The notes below the pieces were generated by a model, which was given only the letters and a program-made list of their open reading frames with translations, was not told the origin of the DNA and did no database searches. Positions 42,290 to 49,837 of a stretch of 64,000 bases of DNA are shown here, in pieces. Source of the stretch: CBDCGS01 sp965216915. Lineage in GTDB: Bacteria; Pseudomonadota; Alphaproteobacteria; UBA828. The DNA lies in contig CBDCGS010000008.1 in NCBI GenBank assembly GCA_965216915.1, forward strand, positions 62,001 through 126,000. The letters run 5' to 3'. Made by a program: the position numbers and the translations under genes. The number at the start of each line of letters is the position of its first letter. Within the stretch, counting starts at the first letter, position 1.

Positions 42290-43336
42290 ATGGTCGCCTA
42301 CGCCCGCCTGCTCCCCGTGTTCGTCGTCACGGGCTTTCTCGGCAGCGGCAAGACGACGCTGCTCAACCGCATGCTCAAACATCCTTCGCTAAAGGATGCG
42401 GCGGTGCTGGTGAACGAGTTCGGCGAGGTCGGGCTCGACCATTTTCTCGTCGAGGCGATGGACGAGAACACAGTGCTGCTGGAGAGCGGTTGCCTCTGCT
42501 GCACCATCCGCGACGACCTCAAGCAGGCGATCATCGAGCTCAACAGCAAGCGCGAGCGGGGCGACGTGCCGCGTTATAAGCGCCTCATCGTCGAGACCAC
42601 GGGGCTCGCCGATCCGACGCCCATCCTCCACACGCTGAGCGCCGATACCGTGATCAAGCATCACTACCGCATCGGCACCGTGATCACGACGGTGGACTGC
42701 GTGAACGGCCTCCGCCAGCTCAAGCGCCACCCGGAATCGGTAAAGCAGGCGAGCGTTGCCGACCGCATCGTGCTGACCAAGTCGGACATCGCCAAGGCCG
42801 ACACGGTGGCGCGCCTCAGGGCCAAGCTCACGCGCCTCAACCCAACCGCGGAGTACATCATCGCGGTCGACGGCGCGGTCGATGTGCCGCGCTTGCTGCG
42901 CGCCGACGTCTACAATCCGCGCACCAAGGGCGCCGAGGTGACGCGATGGCTCGCCCAGGAGGCGGAGCGCGCGGCGGCCGAGGCGGGCCATGCGCACCAC
43001 CATGACGTCAACCGGCACGATGCGAGCATCCACTCCTTCACGCTCACCTTCGAGACCCCGCTCGATTGGACGATGTTCGGCATTTGGCTGACGATGTTCC
43101 TGCACAGCCACGGCGAGCGGGTGCTGCGGGTGAAGGGGCTGCTCAATGTCGAGGGCGTCGACGCGCCGGTGGTGATCAACGGCGTGCAGCACACCATCCA
43201 CCCGCCCATCCATCTCGCCACATGGCCGGGCGAGGACCGCCGCTCGCATATCGTCTTCATCGTGGACGGGCTGGAGCGTGCTGCGATCGAGCGCTCGCTC
43301 GCGGCCTTCAACCGGATCGGCGCGGCGGCGGCCTGA
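42290..43336 (+). CDS. CobW/P47K-family GTP-dependent metallochaperone
   Basis: 348 residues. Walker A GFLGSGKTTLLN, the metal-binding CxCC motif in ESGCLCCTIRDDL, Walker B-like RLIVETTGLADP and the GTP-specificity block VLTKSDIAKAD. A His-rich segment HAHHHDVNRHD precedes the CobW C-terminal domain (SFTLTFETPLDWTMFGIWL). It inserts or traffics Zn, Co or another metal; the target is not known but may be the upstream CxxC protein. Confidence 0.92.
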   Translation: MVAYARLLPVFVVTGFLGSGKTTLLNRMLKHPSLKDAAVLVNEFGEVGLDHFLVEAMDENTVLLESGCLCCTIRDDLKQAIIELNSKRERGDVPRYKRLIVETTGLADPTPILHTLSADTVIKHHYRIGTVITTVDCVNGLRQLKRHPESVKQASVADRIVLTKSDIAKADTVARLRAKLTRLNPTAEYIIAVDGAVDVPRLLRADVYNPRTKGAEVTRWLAQEAERAAAEAGHAHHHDVNRHDASIHSFTLTFETPLDWTMFGIWLTMFLHSHGERVLRVKGLLNVEGVDAPVVINGVQHTIHPPIHLATWPGEDRRSHIVFIVDGLERAAIERSLAAFNRIGAAAA

Positions 43337-43345
43337 GGAGGCAGC

Positions 43346-44290
43346 ATGGCAGGACACATCGCAATCGTCGGCGCCGGCTTGGTCGGCAGCGCCTGGGCCA
43401 TCGTTTTCGCCCGAGCGGGCCACCAGGTGCGGCTTTATGATGACGAGGCGGCGCAATGCGAGGCGGCGCTTGCGCGCATCGCCACCAACACCGCCGCGCT
43501 CGAGCGGCACGGTCTGATCGACGATCCCGCGGCCGCTGCGGCACGGGTCGCCGTGGCGGGCGACCTCGCCGACGCGCTGGCCGGCGCAGCCTATGTCCAG
43601 GAAAGCGTGTTCGAACGCGCCGACGTCAAGCAGGCGGTCTATGCGGAGATCGACCGGGTGGCGGGCCCGGACCTCGTGATCGGCTCGTCGTCGTCGGGCA
43701 TCCCAAGCTCGGTCTTCACCGAGGGCCTCGGCATCGCACCGCGCTGTCTCATCGCGCATCCCATCAATCCGCCCTATGTGATCCCGCTGGTCGAGGTCGT
43801 GCCGTCACCGTGGACGGCGGAGGCCACCGTCACGCGGGTTTGGGATCTGATGACCGCCGTCGGCATGGAGCCGGTGCGCCTCAACCGCGAGATCGACGGC
43901 TTCATCGCCAACCGCCTGCAGGCGGTTCTTCTGTGGGAGGCGTTTCGCCTGCTCGATGCCGGCATCGCGAGCGCCGAGGATATCGACAAGACCATCTCGG
44001 CCGGGCTTGGCCGGCGCTGGTCGTTCATCGGCCCCTTCGAGACCATCGACCTCAACGCGCCGCAGGGGCTCGCGGATTTCGTGGCGCGTCTCGGCGATGG
44101 CTTCTTCGCGTTCGTCAAACAGGGCGAGCCGGCGGAGCCGCTCCCGGAATCGGCGGTGAGCAAGGCGCACGGCGAACGCCGAGAACGCCTGCCGATGCAG
44201 GGTCACGGCGCGCGCCAGGCATGGCGGGACGAGCGTTTGATGGCGCTCGCCGCGCATTTCCGGGCCGCGGAGCGCGACATCGATGGCTAG
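43346..44290 (+). CDS. 3-hydroxyacyl-CoA dehydrogenase family enzyme (lambda-crystallin/L-gulonate dehydrogenase-like)
   Basis: 314 residues with GAGGAGG before the ATG. The N-terminal Rossmann domain has IAIVGAGLVGSAWAIVFARAG, catalytic region SSSSGIPSS, and RCLIAHPINPPYVIPLVEVV with the catalytic His. The HPINPPY form is typical of the lambda-crystallin branch (L-gulonate 3-dehydrogenase, carnitine dehydrogenase). The C-terminal domain (GFIANRLQAVLLWEAFRLLD) is complete. It overlaps the next hydrolase by 8 bp, hinting at a shared catabolic step. Confidence 0.88.
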   Translation: MAGHIAIVGAGLVGSAWAIVFARAGHQVRLYDDEAAQCEAALARIATNTAALERHGLIDDPAAAAARVAVAGDLADALAGAAYVQESVFERADVKQAVYAEIDRVAGPDLVIGSSSSGIPSSVFTEGLGIAPRCLIAHPINPPYVIPLVEVVPSPWTAEATVTRVWDLMTAVGMEPVRLNREIDGFIANRLQAVLLWEAFRLLDAGIASAEDIDKTISAGLGRRWSFIGPFETIDLNAPQGLADFVARLGDGFFAFVKQGEPAEPLPESAVSKAHGERRERLPMQGHGARQAWRDERLMALAAHFRAAERDIDG

Positions 44291-45083
44291 CCCGTCAGCC
44301 ATGCGCGGCCGCCACCTCACGGTCGGCGACGTGCGCATTCACTATCTCGAGCATGCGGGCGAGGGACCGCCGCTCGTGCTGCTGCCCGGTATCACGAGCC
44401 CCGCGATCCTCTGGGCGTTCGTCTCAGAGCGGCTCGCCGCGTTCAGCCATGTCTACACCCTCGACAATCGCGGGCGCGGCCTCTCTTCCTCGGGCGACGC
44501 GCTGGACTATTGGCTGGCCGACTATGCCGCCGACACGGCGGGCGTGATCGCGCAGCTCGGCCTCGAGCGTCCCCTCATCCTCGGCCACTCGATGGGCGGG
44601 CGCATCGCGCTCAGGCTCGCAAACGATTTCCCGGAGAGCGTCGGGCGCATGATCTTGGCCGACCCGCCCGTCTCGGGCCCCGGGCGGCGGGATTACCCGA
44701 TCCCCCTACAGTGGTATCTCGATGGCCTCGATGCCGCGTGCCGTGGCGTCGAGAGCGACGCCACCGGCCCGATCCTAAAGAATTGGACGCGCGCACAAAT
44801 CGCGCTCCGCGACGAATGGCTGCCGACCTGCGGCGTCAAGGCGATCGCGCAATCGCACCAGTCTTTCCAGGAAGAAGACATCCATGCGCTGATGCCCGGC
44901 GTCGCGGTCGAGACCTTGCTGCTCTATGCGGAGCTTGGCGGCACGATCACCGAAGAGGACGCCGCCGAGATCACGGGCCTCATCCCCACCTGCCGCGCGG
45001 AACGGATCGACGGCGTCGGCCACATGCTTCCCTGGGACAATCTCGACGCCTTCGTCGACGCCGTGCGCCGCTTCGTCGGCTAG
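44283..45083 (+). CDS. Alpha/beta hydrolase
   Basis: 266 residues. Oxyanion strand LVLLPGITSPAILW, nucleophile elbow LGHSMGGRIAL, an acid near YAELGGTITEED and the catalytic His in RIDGVGHMLPWDN. A soluble fold of the haloperoxidase/lactonase type. The overlap with the dehydrogenase gene suggests the two enzymes act in sequence, for example by opening a lactone or thioester (inference). Confidence 0.88.
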   Translation: MASPSAMRGRHLTVGDVRIHYLEHAGEGPPLVLLPGITSPAILWAFVSERLAAFSHVYTLDNRGRGLSSSGDALDYWLADYAADTAGVIAQLGLERPLILGHSMGGRIALRLANDFPESVGRMILADPPVSGPGRRDYPIPLQWYLDGLDAACRGVESDATGPILKNWTRAQIALRDEWLPTCGVKAIAQSHQSFQEEDIHALMPGVAVETLLLYAELGGTITEEDAAEITGLIPTCRAERIDGVGHMLPWDNLDAFVDAVRRFVG

Positions 45084-45174
45084 TCCAGGCGTGAGACGGT
45101 CGCGGGTGTCAAGAAGCCTTACACTCATCGATCGGCGCTAACAGACTGATTCTGCAGAATAATTATCGCTGCAT

Positions 45175-45189
45175 CCAACAATTTGTTGG
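45175..45189. promoter_or_regulatory. 15-bp palindrome upstream of the sigma-54 promoter
   Basis: CCAACAATTTGTTGG is a perfect inverted repeat with one central base. It lies in AT-rich non-coding DNA about 100 bp upstream of the -24 element. A protein-binding site is possible. Confidence 0.4.
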
Positions 45190-45206
45190 TTAAGGCTGGG
45201 CTCTGC

Positions 45207-45227
45207 GGTGTCAAGATCCGTGACACC
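45207..45227. promoter_or_regulatory. Inverted repeat GGTGTCA-N7-TGACACC, candidate enhancer-binding site
   Basis: Perfect 7-bp arms around a 7-bp spacer, ending 62 bp before the -24 element of the sigma-54 promoter. This is where activators of RpoN promoters bind. Exosortase loci in other bacteria often carry an NtrC-type activator, PrsR, so this is a candidate PrsR-like site. Confidence 0.55.
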
Positions 45228-45289
45228 ACGACAGTTAATTCTCCGCAGGTCTACTGATAAATCATTGGAATCGATCGGTTTTCATTTCG

Positions 45290-45304
45290 TGGCACGCTTC
45301 TTGC
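45290..45304 (+). promoter_or_regulatory. Sigma-54 (-24/-12) promoter
   Basis: TGGCACGCTTCTTGC matches the RpoN consensus TGGCACG-N4-TTGC exactly, with the required 10-bp gap between GG and GC. It reads toward the exosortase gene 385 bp downstream. PEP-CTERM/exosortase systems are known for RpoN-dependent promoters, which fits. Confidence 0.75.
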
Positions 45305-45688
45305 GCTGTCTCTCATAAGCAACAACAAGAAAACATCAGCGAAAACGCCACCGCGGATTTGCGTCGCTCCAAGGGCTCGCTGATCCCGGTCGACCATGGC
45401 GGACGGGAGCGGCTCTCGGTCGGTCCCGCCGCTTCGGTTGCCACCGCCGCTGGCGCTGGCTTTCGGCGGTCGGCGAGGCGCGACAGGAGAGACAGGATGC
45501 GTGGATCGCCCGGCGCCGCGGGCGCTAGCCAACTCATCGATCGGGTCAGCGGAGGCCGGGCGATGGGAACTGGAGCGGTTCTGGCCGCTTCCTCTGCACT
45601 CGGTTGAGCGGGCTCATCCGATGACGGCGGTCGCGGCCTATCGCGCATCACCGCACGCCGCGGCGGCGGACCACAGGGTGGTGTTGGC
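45305..45688 (+). other. 384-bp leader between the sigma-54 promoter and the exosortase gene
   Basis: No convincing gene. One open frame from 45396 ends in TGA overlapping the exosortase ATG (ATGA), and a 36-codon frame at 45497 has an AGGAGA ribosome-binding site. Both translate to low-complexity Gly/Ala/Arg-rich peptides without a PEP-CTERM tail. It may be a long 5' leader, or the scar of a lost target gene. Confidence 0.4.
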
Positions 45689-47260
45689 ATGAGCGACATC
45701 GCGACAGCAACGCGCGCGGCGACGATGCCCGCCGAGCGGCGCCGTGCCTGGGCGCGGACGCTGATCCTCGTCGGCTGCGGCCTCACGATGGTGCTGTTCG
45801 TGCATCAGGAGAGCGCGCGGGCCGCGGTCGAAACGTGGCTCCGCTCGGCGCACCATGGACACGCCTGGCTGGTGCTCCCGGCGTTCGCCTATTTGATGTG
45901 GCACCACCGCCGGCGCTTTGCCGGGCTTCCGGTCAATGGGAGCCTGCTCGGTGTCGGCGCGGCCTTCCTCGCGGCGGCGCTCTGGGCGCTGAGCGATCTC
46001 CTCAACCTCGATGAGGGGCGCCAGCTCGCCGTGGTCGCGGCCGCCGGCGCGATCGTCTTCGCGGTGGCCGGCTGGTCCGCCTTCCGCACGCTTGCGCCGT
46101 TCTTGGTGCTTCTGGTGTTTCTGGTGCCGACCGGCGGCTTCCTCATTCCGGCGCTCAAGGAGGCGACCGCCGGGTTCATCGAGATATTCGCGCGGCTCGC
46201 CGCGTTGCCGCTCGAGCGCGACGGCTTTGCGCTCTTCGTCGACGGGCGGCGCTATGTCGTGATCGATGACTGCGCCGGTCTGCCCTTCGTCATGACGGGC
46301 TTGTTCATCGGGCTGACGCTTGCGCTTCTGAACCAACGGCGTTGGTGGCGGATCGCGGCCTTCACCGCGCTCGGCGGCGCCCTCGGCGTCCTCGCCAACG
46401 GGCTTCGCGTGATCGGGGTCGTGGGCTACGACCATGCGAACGACACCGTGCTTTCGCTCTCCGAACACACCCTCTTCGAATTCCCGGCGATCGGGCTTGC
46501 GCTCGTCGTGCTGCTCGTCGCGTTCAGCCTCCTGCGGGCCGATCCGCCACCGCCGGCGCGAGCGCCCGCCGTGCAGGCTTCCGATGCGTGGCTCAAGCAA
46601 GGGGCGATGATGCTCGCGGCGGTCTCGCTGCTCGTCTCCGCGCCGTCGCTGCTGCGCGCGCCCTATGCCGACGCGCCGCTCGGCACGCCGCAGGCGCTCC
46701 TGCCGGACCGGGTCGGCGTTTGGACCAGGACGGAGGCCGCCTTCGACTGGACGCCGCGCGGTGGCACCATGACGGCCCTCGGCACCTACGCTGACGGCCG
46801 CGAGACGATCGCGGTCTTCGTGAACGAAGCGCGCTCGCCGCGGGAAAAGGTCGGCGGCGGTGCGGTGTCTCTCGCGGGTGATGGCGCGTGGTTCCCCGCG
46901 CGAACCGAGCGCGTGCGCACCTGCGGTGTCGCGCACTGCTTCGAGATCACCGACCAGCTGTTCGTGCTCGGCGGACGCGAGCGCGTGCGGCACGTCTACA
47001 CGGCCTTTGCCCTCGGGCGCGAGACCACGGCGTCGCTGTTCGACTTCCGGCTTCGGCGCGCCTGGGCGCGGGTCAGGGGCGTCTATGCACCGGCGCGGCT
47101 GATCGCCATCGCGTCGGATCGGCCCGATGGCCTCGATGGCGCGACGCTCGCCGCGCTATTCGAAAGCCTGACGGCGCCCCAGCCTCTCGACTATGACGGC
47201 GAGCAGTCGCTCGCCTCACACGGCGCCGTCGACCACGACATCCAGAAGCACCGGCTCTGA
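45689..47260 (+). CDS. Exosortase fused to EpsI-type domain
   Basis: 523 residues. The N-terminal ~290 residues have about eight transmembrane helices and the exosortase catalytic set: C195 (VIDDCAGLPFVM), R240 (ANGLRVIGVV) and H260 (LSEHTLFEFP). This transpeptidase family cleaves C-terminal PEP-CTERM-like sorting tails at the membrane. Residues ~320-510 match the EpsI/exosortase-associated domain (LGTPQALLPDRVGVWTRTE, ETIAVFVNEARSP). Separate xrt and epsI genes are joined here. No PEP-CTERM protein or glycosyltransferase is visible nearby. The 3' end overlaps the opposing ThDP enzyme by 45 bp. Confidence 0.9.
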   Translation: MSDIATATRAATMPAERRRAWARTLILVGCGLTMVLFVHQESARAAVETWLRSAHHGHAWLVLPAFAYLMWHHRRRFAGLPVNGSLLGVGAAFLAAALWALSDLLNLDEGRQLAVVAAAGAIVFAVAGWSAFRTLAPFLVLLVFLVPTGGFLIPALKEATAGFIEIFARLAALPLERDGFALFVDGRRYVVIDDCAGLPFVMTGLFIGLTLALLNQRRWWRIAAFTALGGALGVLANGLRVIGVVGYDHANDTVLSLSEHTLFEFPAIGLALVVLLVAFSLLRADPPPPARAPAVQASDAWLKQGAMMLAAVSLLVSAPSLLRAPYADAPLGTPQALLPDRVGVWTRTEAAFDWTPRGGTMTALGTYADGRETIAVFVNEARSPREKVGGGAVSLAGDGAWFPARTERVRTCGVAHCFEITDQLFVLGGRERVRHVYTAFALGRETTASLFDFRLRRAWARVRGVYAPARLIAIASDRPDGLDGATLAALFESLTAPQPLDYDGEQSLASHGAVDHDIQKHRL

Positions 47261-48880
47261 GGCCGCCAGCGCATCGGCGAAGGCCGCCTCGAACGCCGCG
47301 CCGTTCTCGACGCGGTGCGCGCGCAGACCGAAGCCCTCGGCGAGCGTTGCGACGTTGATCGACGGGTTCTTGAAGTCCATGCCAATGAACCGGTCGTTGT
47401 CATGGAACGCCTTGAGGCGCTGCTTCAGGATGCGGTAGCCGCCGTTATCACAAATCACGAAAATCACCGGCAGGTTCTGATTGGCGGCGCTCCAGAGCGC
47501 TTGAATGCTGTACATCGCGCTGCCGTCGCCGAGCAGCGCGACGACACGCCGCGCCGGCTGGGCGAGCTGCACGCCGACCGCCGCGGCGATTCCCCAACCG
47601 ATGCCGCCGCTGACATTGCCGAAATAGCTGTGGCGGTCACGGCACGACAGATAGCGGTTGAGGTTGAAGGTGCTCGTGATCCCCTCGTCGACGACGATGG
47701 CGTCATCCGGTAGCAATGCCGCGAGGCGCATCATGAGCCAATCCGGATTGATCGGCACCGCGTCACGTTTTTCTTCCGCCGCGGCGCGGCACGCGCCGCG
47801 CACGGCCGACCACACGCGCTCGGCAAGCGCGGCGCGCATCGCTTCCGCGCGCGCGGCGAGAGTGGCACCACCTGCGGCCGCAAGCAGCGGCGTCAACACA
47901 CCGAGCGTTTCCTTGACATCAGCCCTCAGCGCGAGCGCCGTCGGATAGTTCTTGCCGATCTCCCAGTCGCGCTGGCCGATGTGGATGACTTCCATGGCGG
48001 GCGGCAGCGGCGAGACAGCGTTGTAGACCGACATCTGCAAGAGGTCGGCGCCGACGCAGACCAGCGTGTCGTAGGCACCCAGCGTCTCGCGCACGCGCGG
48101 CTGGTCGCGCGATAGCTCCCCGAGGTAGAGCGGATGCTCGCGCGGGAAGTGGGCGCCGCTCACCACGGTCTGGTCATAGACCGGCGCGCCGAGGACGTCG
48201 GCGAAGGCCGCGATCTCGCCGAACGCATCGCTCGTCACGATTTCGCTGCCGACCATGAGCACGGGCCGGTCGGCCGCGGCGAGGCGGGCGGCGAGCGCGC
48301 TGAGCGCCGCGTCGCTCGGGCGGCTCGCGGCATCGATGCGGGTCGGCGCGGCGAGATCGATCGCGCCGAAGGCGTTGAGGATGTCGCCCGGCAATGAGAT
48401 GAACACCGGCCCTGTCGGCGGTGTCAGCGCGATCTTTGCCGCGCGGCGCAGGATGCGCGGCAGGTCGTCGAGCCGCGTCACCTCGGTCGCCCATTTGACC
48501 ACCGGCGCAGCGATCGGCACGAGCGGCGCGTAGAGCAACGGCTCGGTGAGCCCATGGCCCTGCTCCTGCTGGCCGGCGGTGACGATGATCGGGCTGCCCG
48601 AGACATGCGCGGTGTAGAGCGCGCCGATGGCGTTACCGAGGCCGGGCGCGACGTGCACGTTGCAGGCGGCGAGCTTGCCGGATGCGCGCGTGTAGCCGTC
48701 GGCCATGCCGAGCACGATCGATTCCTGCAGGCCGAGCACATAGCCCATGTCCGGATGGTCGGAGAGCGCGTGCATGATCGGCAGCTCGGTGGTCCCCGGA
48801 TTGCCGAAGATCTGCCCGACGCCCTCGCTTTTCAGGAGCTCGAGAAAAGCCGAGCGCCCGCTGATCTGGTTGGCTGTCAC
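47216..48880 (-). CDS. ThDP-dependent decarboxylase, benzoylformate decarboxylase-like
   Basis: 554 residues from a GTG at 48880. Three-domain TPP fold: GRSAFLELLKSEGVGQIFGN, PGTTELPIMHAL, a His in CNVHVAPGLGNAIGAL at the place of the benzoylformate decarboxylase active-site His, a central domain (PVLMVGSEI), and the ThDP-binding block LLGDGSAMYSIQALWSAANQ with DNGGYRILKQ. The family also includes acetolactate synthase-like and oxalyl-CoA enzymes, so the substrate is open. The LLM gene stop is 15 bp upstream, so the two are probably an operon. Confidence 0.87.
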   Translation of the reverse strand: MTANQISGRSAFLELLKSEGVGQIFGNPGTTELPIMHALSDHPDMGYVLGLQESIVLGMADGYTRASGKLAACNVHVAPGLGNAIGALYTAHVSGSPIIVTAGQQEQGHGLTEPLLYAPLVPIAAPVVKWATEVTRLDDLPRILRRAAKIALTPPTGPVFISLPGDILNAFGAIDLAAPTRIDAASRPSDAALSALAARLAAADRPVLMVGSEIVTSDAFGEIAAFADVLGAPVYDQTVVSGAHFPREHPLYLGELSRDQPRVRETLGAYDTLVCVGADLLQMSVYNAVSPLPPAMEVIHIGQRDWEIGKNYPTALALRADVKETLGVLTPLLAAAGGATLAARAEAMRAALAERVWSAVRGACRAAAEEKRDAVPINPDWLMMRLAALLPDDAIVVDEGITSTFNLNRYLSCRDRHSYFGNVSGGIGWGIAAAVGVQLAQPARRVVALLGDGSAMYSIQALWSAANQNLPVIFVICDNGGYRILKQRLKAFHDNDRFIGMDFKNPSINVATLAEGFGLRAHRVENGAAFEAAFADALAASEPVLLDVVVDGAV

Positions 48881-48894
48881 GGCGCTGGCGCCCG

Positions 48895-49764
48895 CTAGAG
48901 GTCTGCAATGGCCTCGAGGGCGCTCATGTCGGGCGCGCCCCCGCCGGCCGGGTCGAGCGGCTGCACGCAGACGTGCGAAGCGCCGGCATCGAGGTGCGCC
49001 TGAATCCGCGCGCGCACCTCGCTCGCCGTGCCCGAGGCCACCATGGCGTCGAGGAAGCGGTCGCTGCCGCGGCCCGAAAGCTCCTCCTCCGAGAAGCCGA
49101 GGCTGAGCCAGTTGTTGCGATAGTTCGGCCAGGGCAAGTAGAGCTCGAGCACGCTCGCGGCGATGGCGCGCGCCTGCGCCCCATCGCCCGTGAGGCACAC
49201 CTTCTGCTCGACGCAGAGCCAGGCGTCGGGCCCGAGAATCTCGCGTGCCCGCGCGGTGTGCTCGGGCGTGACGTTGTAGGGATGCGCGCCGCGCGTCCGC
49301 TCGCCCGCGAGCGCGATCATCTTCGGGCCAAGCGCCGCGAGCACGATGTTCGCCTCGCGCGTCGGGATGCTGAGCTCGGTCGCGTCCATCGCGTCGAGAT
49401 AGGCGCGCATGGTCGTCACCGGCTTGCCGTAGTTGTGGCCCCGGAAGCCCTCGACGAGCGGCACGTGCGAGACGCCGAGCCCCATGATGAAGCGATCGTC
49501 GTAGAGCGCGTTGAGCGTGTCGTGCCCGGCCCGCGCGGTGACGGCGTCGCGCGCGTAGATGTTGGCGATCCCGCTCGCGGCGCAGAGCCGGTCGGTCTCG
49601 CCGAGTACGAAGCCCGCGAAGCTGAGCGTTTCGAAGCCGATCCCCTCCGGGTACCAAAGTACGTCATAGCCGAGGCCCTCGACGCGCTGCGCCGTGTCGG
49701 CGATCTCCGTGGCGGAAAGGGAATCCGGCACCAGCCAGACGCCGAGCTTGCCGATTTGCTTCAT
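48895..49764 (-). CDS. LLM-class flavin-dependent oxidoreductase
   Basis: 289 residues from the ATG at 49764 (MKQIGKLGVWLVPDSLSATE), with CGGGAGAT upstream. TIM-barrel blocks: QRVEGLGYDVLWYPEG, YDDRFIMGLGVSHVPLVEG, IVLAALGPKMIALAGERTRG and ASHVCVQPLDPAGG. It resembles the F420-dependent LLM proteins common in actinobacteria and some alphaproteobacteria. First gene of a two-gene unit with the ThDP enzyme; joint action on an alpha-keto acid is conceivable but unproven. Confidence 0.88.
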   Translation of the reverse strand: MKQIGKLGVWLVPDSLSATEIADTAQRVEGLGYDVLWYPEGIGFETLSFAGFVLGETDRLCAASGIANIYARDAVTARAGHDTLNALYDDRFIMGLGVSHVPLVEGFRGHNYGKPVTTMRAYLDAMDATELSIPTREANIVLAALGPKMIALAGERTRGAHPYNVTPEHTARAREILGPDAWLCVEQKVCLTGDGAQARAIAASVLELYLPWPNYRNNWLSLGFSEEELSGRGSDRFLDAMVASGTASEVRARIQAHLDAGASHVCVQPLDPAGGGAPDMSALEAIADL

Positions 49765-49819
49765 GGGACGCGATCTCCCGTTTCGATATAGTGCTCCCGG
49801 ATTTGCGGGGGAGAGTAGC

Positions 49820-49837
49820 ATGGCTCGGCGCTCGTGA
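49820..49837 (+). other. Five-codon leader ORF overlapping the caspase start (TGATG)
   Basis: ATG GCT CGG CGC TCG TGA, with GGGGGAGAG at the right distance upstream. Its stop TGA shares the A of the caspase-gene ATG at 49837. The caspase gene has no good ribosome-binding site of its own, so termination-reinitiation may drive its translation. Confidence 0.45.

Noticed and set aside
45396..45692. 98-residue open frame ending in an ATGA overlap with the exosortase start
   Set aside because: Composition is low-complexity, with no ribosome-binding site and no PEP-CTERM-like tail. The overlap may be chance.
45638..46993. Long minus-strand open frame opposite the exosortase gene
   Set aside because: Its translation is Arg/Glu/His-rich with no domain. 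The plus strand carries a full exosortase-EpsI protein with catalytic residues, so this is a GC-rich shadow.
47216..49657. Single 813-residue protein joining the ThDP enzyme with an upstream extension
   Set aside because: The first ~260 residues are the shadow of the LLM gene in another frame. ThDP-fold homology begins at the GTG at 48880.
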